Shown piece by piece: positions 58,716-64,000 of a DNA stretch of 64,000 nt. Each line of letters starts with the position of its first letter. The first letter of the stretch is position 1. The notes under the pieces were generated by a model. The model ran no database searches. It worked only from the letters and a program-made list of their open reading frames with translations, and was not told the origin of the DNA. Made by a program: the position numbers and the translations under genes. Source of the DNA: Ancistrus triradiatus (Eukaryota; Chordata; Actinopteri; Siluriformes; Loricariidae); the NCBI GenBank assembly GCA_025084515.1, contig JAJAGP010000874.1:124001-188000 (forward strand), read 5' to 3'.

Positions 58716-59470
58716 TTTTATAGTCTTTGTATAAGAATCTGCCTTTACTTCTGAACAGCGAGTTGGCCCTTAATTTTGACCAGGAATGCAGCCCCAAATC
58801 TGCAAAAAACCTCCACCATGCTTACACTGATTCCTGTAGTGCTCATCAGTCAGTGCATCTGCTGCCATTGTACTGCACCTCAGTTCTAGGGGTGCCAATG
58901 CATTTTAGTCACACCTTTTCCATGAAAACCAATTTTGACAGGACTTCTGATTTCGAAAAGAAGTAAGCCGGAAGTTCTTCGAGCATTCTGCACTCAGTTT
59001 CTATGGCTGGCCACTGTGCTTCCTATCCTCACCTTTTCCTATTTGTTTGTGTTTGAGCAAAAGAGCTTGGACCCGTCTACTGCGAAATTCCAGCTTTGCT
59101 GATGTAGTCACTCTTGCCATTATCATATATTTTATGGTTAATCTGCTACAATCTACCACATTTTTGACTTAGGATGGCCAGCCAACTATTACCTCAATAC
59201 GCTGCTTATGTTTCAGTATATCAGTTAGCTCAAACTGCACATAATGCCATTGATCAGTAGCACCTGGTTGTTCAGACTGTTTAATCATGCACTGAGCTAC
59301 ATGCACAGAAAGTCCTGATGTTTGTGTATCTATAAAGCGCTATGTTACTTTATTTAACAACAGAAATGGGTATATCTGAAATATGTTGGTTCTCACTGAC
59401 ACACTGACTTAAAATAGACAATACTGTAAACTTGTTCTGTGCCTAAAATATCTGCACAGCAATGTGTATA
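58716..59470. other. Intergenic, possible transposon remnants
   Basis: AATGCAGCCCCAAATCTGC and CCACCATGCTTACACTGATT near 58786-58835 look like another Tc1-type transposase complement. No complete element and no gene. Confidence 0.35.
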
Positions 59471-61381
59471 CAGTGGTGCTTGAAAGTTTGTGAACTCTTT
59501 AGAATTTTCTATATTTCTGCAGAAATATGACCTAAAACATCATCAGATTTTCACACAAGTCCTAAAGTAGATAAAGAGAACCCAGTTAAACATATGAGAC
59601 AAAATATTATACTTGGTCATTTATATATTGAGGAAAATGATCCAATATTACATCTTAGTGAGTGGCAAAAGTATCTGAACCTTTGCTTCAGTATCTGGTG
59701 TGACCCGCCTGTGCCTTCCACAACAATTCGATTGGATTAAGGCCAGGCATTCCAAAACATGAACTTTATTCTTCTGTAACCATTCTTTGGTAGAACGACT
59801 TGTGTGCTTAGGGTCGTTGTCTTGTTGCATGACCCACCTTCTCTTGAGATTCAGTTCATGGACAGATGTCCTGACATTTTCCTTTAGAATTCTGTCATAT
59901 AATTCAGAATTCATTGTTCCATCAATGATGGCAAGACGTTCTGGCCCAGATGCAGCAAAACAGGCCCAAACCATGATACTACCACCACCATGTTTCAGAG
60001 ATGGGATAAGGTCCTTATGCTGGAATGCAGTGTTTTCCTTTCTCCAAACATAACGCTTTGCTTTCAAACCAAATATTTCTATTTTGGTCTCATCCATCCA
60101 CAAAACATTCTTCAAATAGCCTTCTGGCTTGTCCACGTGATCTTTAGCAAACTGCAGACGAGCAGCAATGTTCTTTCTGGAGAGCAGTGGCTTTCTTCTT
60201 GCAACCCTGCCACACACACCACTGTTGTTCAGTGTACTGCTGATGGTGGACTCATGAACATTAACATTAGCCAATGTGAGAGGCCTTCAGTTGCTTAGAA
60301 GTTACCCTGGGCCAACTATTACACGCCTTGCTCTTGGAGTGATCTTTGTTGGTCGACCACTCCTGGGGAGGGTAACAATGGTCTTGAAGTTCCTCCATTT
60401 GTACACTGTCTGTCTGACTGTGGATTGGTGGAGTCCAAACTCTTTAGAGATGGTTTTGTAACCTTTTCCAGACTGATGAGCATCAACAACTCTTTTTATG
60501 ACATCTTCACAAATCTCCTTTGTTCATGCCACGATACACTTCAGAAGAGCAGACTTTGATAGATCCCTGTTCTTTAAATAAAACAGGGTTCCCACTCACA
60601 CCTGATTGTCATCCCATTGATTGAAAACACCTGACTAATTTCACCTTCAAATTAACTGCTAATCCTAAAGGTTCACATACTTTTGCCACCCACTAATATG
60701 TAATATTGGATAATTTTCCTCAATAAATACCGTATTTTCCGGACCATAAAGCGCACCGGATTATAAGACGCAATATCAACGATCGGCTGCTAACAGATTT
60801 ATTTTCATACATAAAGCGCTCCGGGTTATAAGGCGCATGAAATGAAACGAAACTCTTAAGTTTCCTCGGAAGCTCAGTTTGGTCTTTACCTGGCGCGGGG
60901 CGTCTTTTGCTTCCTCCACTTTCGTACCATTGATTCGTTAATGTTGAATTCTCTCGCAGCTGCTCTATGTCCATGTTGTACTGCGTGACCGATAGCGTTG
61001 AGTTTGAAATCCGCTTCGAAAATAAATGAATGAATGCACGTACCCTAATGCTGAAGCACATACCGTATTACTCAGCGATGTTTCCTGACTACGGTGGCCG
61101 TGAGCTTCATAACTTACCAAGACCGTGCTAAAACATTTTGACAGATTTATGAGCGCCGTGAACCATCTACAATCGGTTCTAGGTCAGAAGGCTCAACCAG
61201 AATTAATTCATACATTAGACGCACCGCGTTTAAAGGCGCACTGTCGATTTTTAAGAAAATTAAAGGATTTTAAGTAAGCCTTATGGTCCGAAAAATACGG
61301 TAAATGACCGAGTATAATATTTTTGTCTCATTTGTTTAACTTTGTTTAATATTTATGCAGAAATATAGAACATTCTAAAAA
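59471..61381 (-). mobile_element. Family A Tc1-like transposon, copy 7 (best transposase, interrupted by B)
   Basis: The left end is CAGTGGTGCTTGAAAG after TA. An open minus-strand frame of 208 codons (60274-59648) spans NVHESTISSTLNNSGVCGRV, YLKNVLWMDETKIEIFG, KHGGGSIMVWACFAASGPER and RRWVMQQDNDPKHTSRSTKE. The first two catalytic aspartates (MDETK, QDNDPKH) are present. After VHVLECLALIQSN the frame shifts away from the expected PDLNPIENLW region, so the third acidic residue is not in frame. The HTH part lies at 60530-60330 with breaks. The outer 5' end is eroded after 61360. Family B element 60730-61300 sits in the terminal arm. Confidence 0.9.
60730..61300 (-). mobile_element. Family B pogo-related MITE, copy 2 (571 bp)
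   Basis: Ends CCGTATTTTCCGGACCATAA and TTATGGTCCGAAAAATACGG, flanked by TA at 60728-60729 and 61301-61302. Inserted in family A sequence CAATAAA-TA-AATGACC, whose uninterrupted form is seen at 28530 and 40260. The minus strand near 61012-60870 encodes DFKLNAIGHAVQHGHRAAAR then EFNINESMVRKWRKQ, a pogo-type helix-turn-helix. No catalytic domain. Confidence 0.9.
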
Positions 61382-61859
61382 GACAAAGAGACAATAGAAT
61401 ATTGCATGGATGATGAGTTAATGTACATTGGGCTATAGGGAAAATGGGTCAATAAATAGTTACTAAAATATTTTACACAATGGCACTTGATAAGTGATTT
61501 TAATGCAGTCAGTTTGCTAATTTGGAGCCAGGTATAGAAAAATGCACAGTGAGTATTTAAATGAAAACATTTAACTTTTCACATATAATGTAGAAGTAAT
61601 GTTCCATAATCCATCTTGTTTTGCCTCTTTTTTACAGTACTAAATATAAGTATTAAAACTGCTGATATGTGCAAAGCAAAATTCATTTCATTTCATAATA
61701 GTGACTACTGCTCTCCAAACTCCAAAAGGTAATATATGGGTTACTAATCTTAATAACATAACCTTATGCAACATAACCTTATCAAATCATGGTCTTATAT
61801 GCAAACGGGCTTTATATGGTGCATACCTACATATGTATTAAACTGGAATACATCAGTAC
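61382..61859. other. Intergenic, no recognised feature
   Basis: AT-rich with no supported feature. Confidence 0.45.
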
Positions 61860-62668
61860 TAGAGATGCACCGATTGCAATTTTCTCGGTCTATTCCAATT
61901 TCCGATTTTTAAACATGACCAACCGATTCCTATTTTGGTCGATTCCGATTTTCTTTCGGTCTAAGAATTATAAATAGTACCATACAGATACAACTGTTAA
62001 AGAAAGACATCACGAGCTGTTGGCGTGCATCTGACTCTACTCTCTCATTAGCTTTAGCTTTGTGGCGTTCACCATGAAACATCAATGACTGCAAACTTGC
62101 TCAAATTGTACTTCATCACAGCCCTGATCAGAGAATTTTACCAGTTAGTGCAAGGGCATAACTACAAGCAAAGACGCTGAACGGCAACTCACTTGGTTAC
62201 ACAGTATACACCAACCAAGACATACCTCACTACTGCAAGCCACTGAATGCACAAAACACACTTTTCCGCTAAATCCCGGGCATAAATGGTACAACACAAT
62301 TAAAAACACGTACTGTGAACTTTTATTAGCAAATAAAAAGACATACACACGTAAAACAGATCACAGATGCACAAGAACCCAAAAATAAACAGCCCATTGA
62401 GCCACGAGCTAAACATTCTGTCTGGGAAACAAACACTGAGTGGCTGAGCATTAACTATTTAAGTTTAAAGCTCCTTAGGCACATTCACTGAATTCTGAAT
62501 TTAAAGTTAGCCAAAGCACTGTGCTGTTCACATGTGACTGTGTGTACAAGTATAGGCTAAATGTGTCCGGCACAAAATCGGTTATATGACACTGATTGGC
62601 TGATTACAAGTTAAGGCCTATCACTTTGAAAACTAGCCAATTCCAGTCACCTCTAATCAATGCACAGT
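61860..62668. mobile_element. hAT-type element, degenerate
   Basis: The left end is TAGAGATGCACCGATTGCAA with repeated TTCCGATTTT and CCAACCGATTCC blocks typical of fish hAT termini. The right end is tentatively CAATTCCAGTCACCTCTAAT then CAATGCACAGTG, a poor inverse. No transposase; target duplication not clear. Confidence 0.6.
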
Positions 62669-63199
62669 GTATTAAAGACAAACCTCCTTAATCACACAAT
62701 TAGACACAGTCAGTCTTCTTGGTCATTTAAAACTGCATACCACTGCTATTTGCGAAGCCCCATAAAGATACAGGAGAAAAAAAACAACACATTCTACACA
62801 TGCTCATGAGGATATCCTCATCATAACAGCTTAGTCCCCCCAGGGTGACAACTAGCACTTAAGTGTCTCTCTATGCCCTTATGACTGAGGGTAAAGTGGA
62901 AATCCTCTTGAATACAGTGTATTATAAAAACATTCAACCATGATGTAAGCAGTACACCGTCGCCCATGTATCTTGCTAAACACCAATGTGTTACCCACCA
63001 GTATTTATAGCTCAAGTCTTGCATACCATGGAGAGCAACAGCGACTGTCACCTGATGATGTCATAACATCCCAGTGAACAGGTGAGTTGCACCTGCTGCC
63101 TTCTGTTATTCAGAGGCGTTGGTAATGTACTAACGACTACATCAATACCGGGTGTGCAGACATTCATTTGCAGACAAACACATATTCACACACACTCAA
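62669..63199. other. Intergenic, no recognised feature
   Basis: No gene or repeat identified; short ORFs only. Confidence 0.4.
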
Positions 63200-63440
63200 C
63201 ACATCTATTATATTGCTCCATCTTGTAGATGTAAAATCAGAGACAGTAGCTTGTCTGACTTCGCACAGTTTGTGTCAGTCATACTCTAATCCTTCATCAG
63301 TGCTCACAGGATGCTGCCTACTGGATGCTGGTGGCTCTACAGTTATGGTTGCTGGCCTATTTCTGTCCAGCAGTGACACTGAGGTGTTTTAAAACTCCAG
63401 CAGCACTGCTGTGCCTGATCCACTTATACCAGGGTACAAA
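63200..63440 (+). repeat. Dispersed repeat O, copy 2 (partial)
   Basis: CATCAGTGCTCACAGGATGC, CAGCAGTGACACTGAGGTGT and GCTGTGCCTGATCCACTTAT share order and wording with 29500-29600. Truncated at the downstream side. Confidence 0.55.
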
Positions 63441-64000
63441 CAAGTAGGCGTAACTAAAAAAAATTGTGTCATTCAATTCAAGTGCGTCATCAGTCATTCA
63501 ATTAGTCTATAAGGCAATCATGTGAATGTATGAACAGTGTATATGATCAGACAGATGCAAGCCAATGTCACGTTCTCACTGGGAGAAAAACATGCTCTAA
63601 TTGACTGTGGTATTTCAGAAACTCCTGGGATTGTCATACGCAACAATCTGTACACAAAATGGTCCAATAACATTAAAAAGATTGTTTTTGGCAGTTGTGT
63701 TCGCTCGTTGCTGTCAAGTCATTGTGCTCATAACTACTGTTAATAAGCGTGCTTGCCTTCCCAAAAATGTGGGGTGCGCATTCATTTGTAATTAACCTTA
63801 TTCCATTAGGCCGCCAACTACGTTCAAAGCTTATTACTACCATGCAGCAATTATGGATTGAGTGCCTTGGTCGAGGACACAGTGAACAATAAACATTTGT
63901 TGGGAGGTCTTCAGCAACAGCCAAATCTATCTGGTTTTACCAAGAGACTACTTTAGGGAAATGTCTGCCACTCAAGTAGGTGATTTCGGCATTGTAAAGG
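63441..64000. other. Intergenic, decayed Tc1-like sequence possible
   Basis: On the plus strand, QANVTFSLGEKHALIDCGIS near 63560 and RACLPKNVGCAFICN near 63750 give weak hints of a repeat, but I cannot name it. No gene supported. Confidence 0.3.

Overview
This window is a piece of a vertebrate nuclear chromosome, almost certainly from a teleost fish. The protein-coding exons are short and separated by GT-AG introns. The non-coding DNA is dominated by the Tc1/mariner, Tigger/pogo-like and hAT transposons and tRNA-derived SINEs typical of ray-finned fish, and there are AT-rich microsatellites. An ostariophysan such as a catfish or relative would fit the repeat mix, but I cannot prove it. I see no bacterial, viral or CRISPR-type sequence, and no rRNA gene or functional tRNA gene.

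Three host genes can be supported. (1) Positions 1-766, plus strand: the last two coding exons of a coiled-coil and proline-rich protein ending in the class I PDZ ligand QTRL. It is probably the p140Cap/sickle-tail (SRCIN1/KIAA1217) family. (2) Positions 15717-27564, minus strand: a complete ilf2 (NF45) gene. I resolved all 14 coding exons; they sum to 1164 nt, that is 387 codons plus stop. (3) Positions 36248-39215, minus strand: the three coding exons of hpcal4 (hippocalcin-like 4), 191 codons, with three canonical EF-hand loops. The genes are unrelated in function: a cytoskeletal or synaptic scaffold, a double-stranded-RNA-binding complex subunit and a neuronal calcium sensor. No joint pathway is implied.

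The rest is transposon-rich. Labels A to P and T1-T4 used in the entries are my own names for repeat families. Family A (Tc1-like, ends CAGTGGTGCTTGAAAG) has seven copies, at 3.3, 18.2, 28.0, 33.6, 39.4, 51.5 and 59.5 kb. Other Tc1/mariner families lie at 1.6, 6.1, 11.1, 12.2, 21.6, 24.8, 31.8, 39.3, 42.2 and 58.2 kb. Tigger-type elements (ends CAGTGGTACCTCGG) lie at 14.3, 36.8, 45.1 and 54.4 kb. hAT-type elements lie at 13.0 (remnant), 36.5, 38.3, 41.7 and 61.9 kb. A 571-bp pogo-related MITE occurs twice, at 10.5 and 60.7 kb. A 1.9-kb minisatellite of about 33-bp units fills 47.15-49.09 kb.

Several elements are nested, with readable target-site duplications, so a relative order of insertions can be read: D before A, C before A, A before B, SINE before hAT, hAT before Tigger, and Tc1-type H before SINE. 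Introns of ilf2 and hpcal4 have absorbed many insertions while the exons stayed intact. I found no previously undescribed gene system. The most interesting observations are about transposon structure and targeting.
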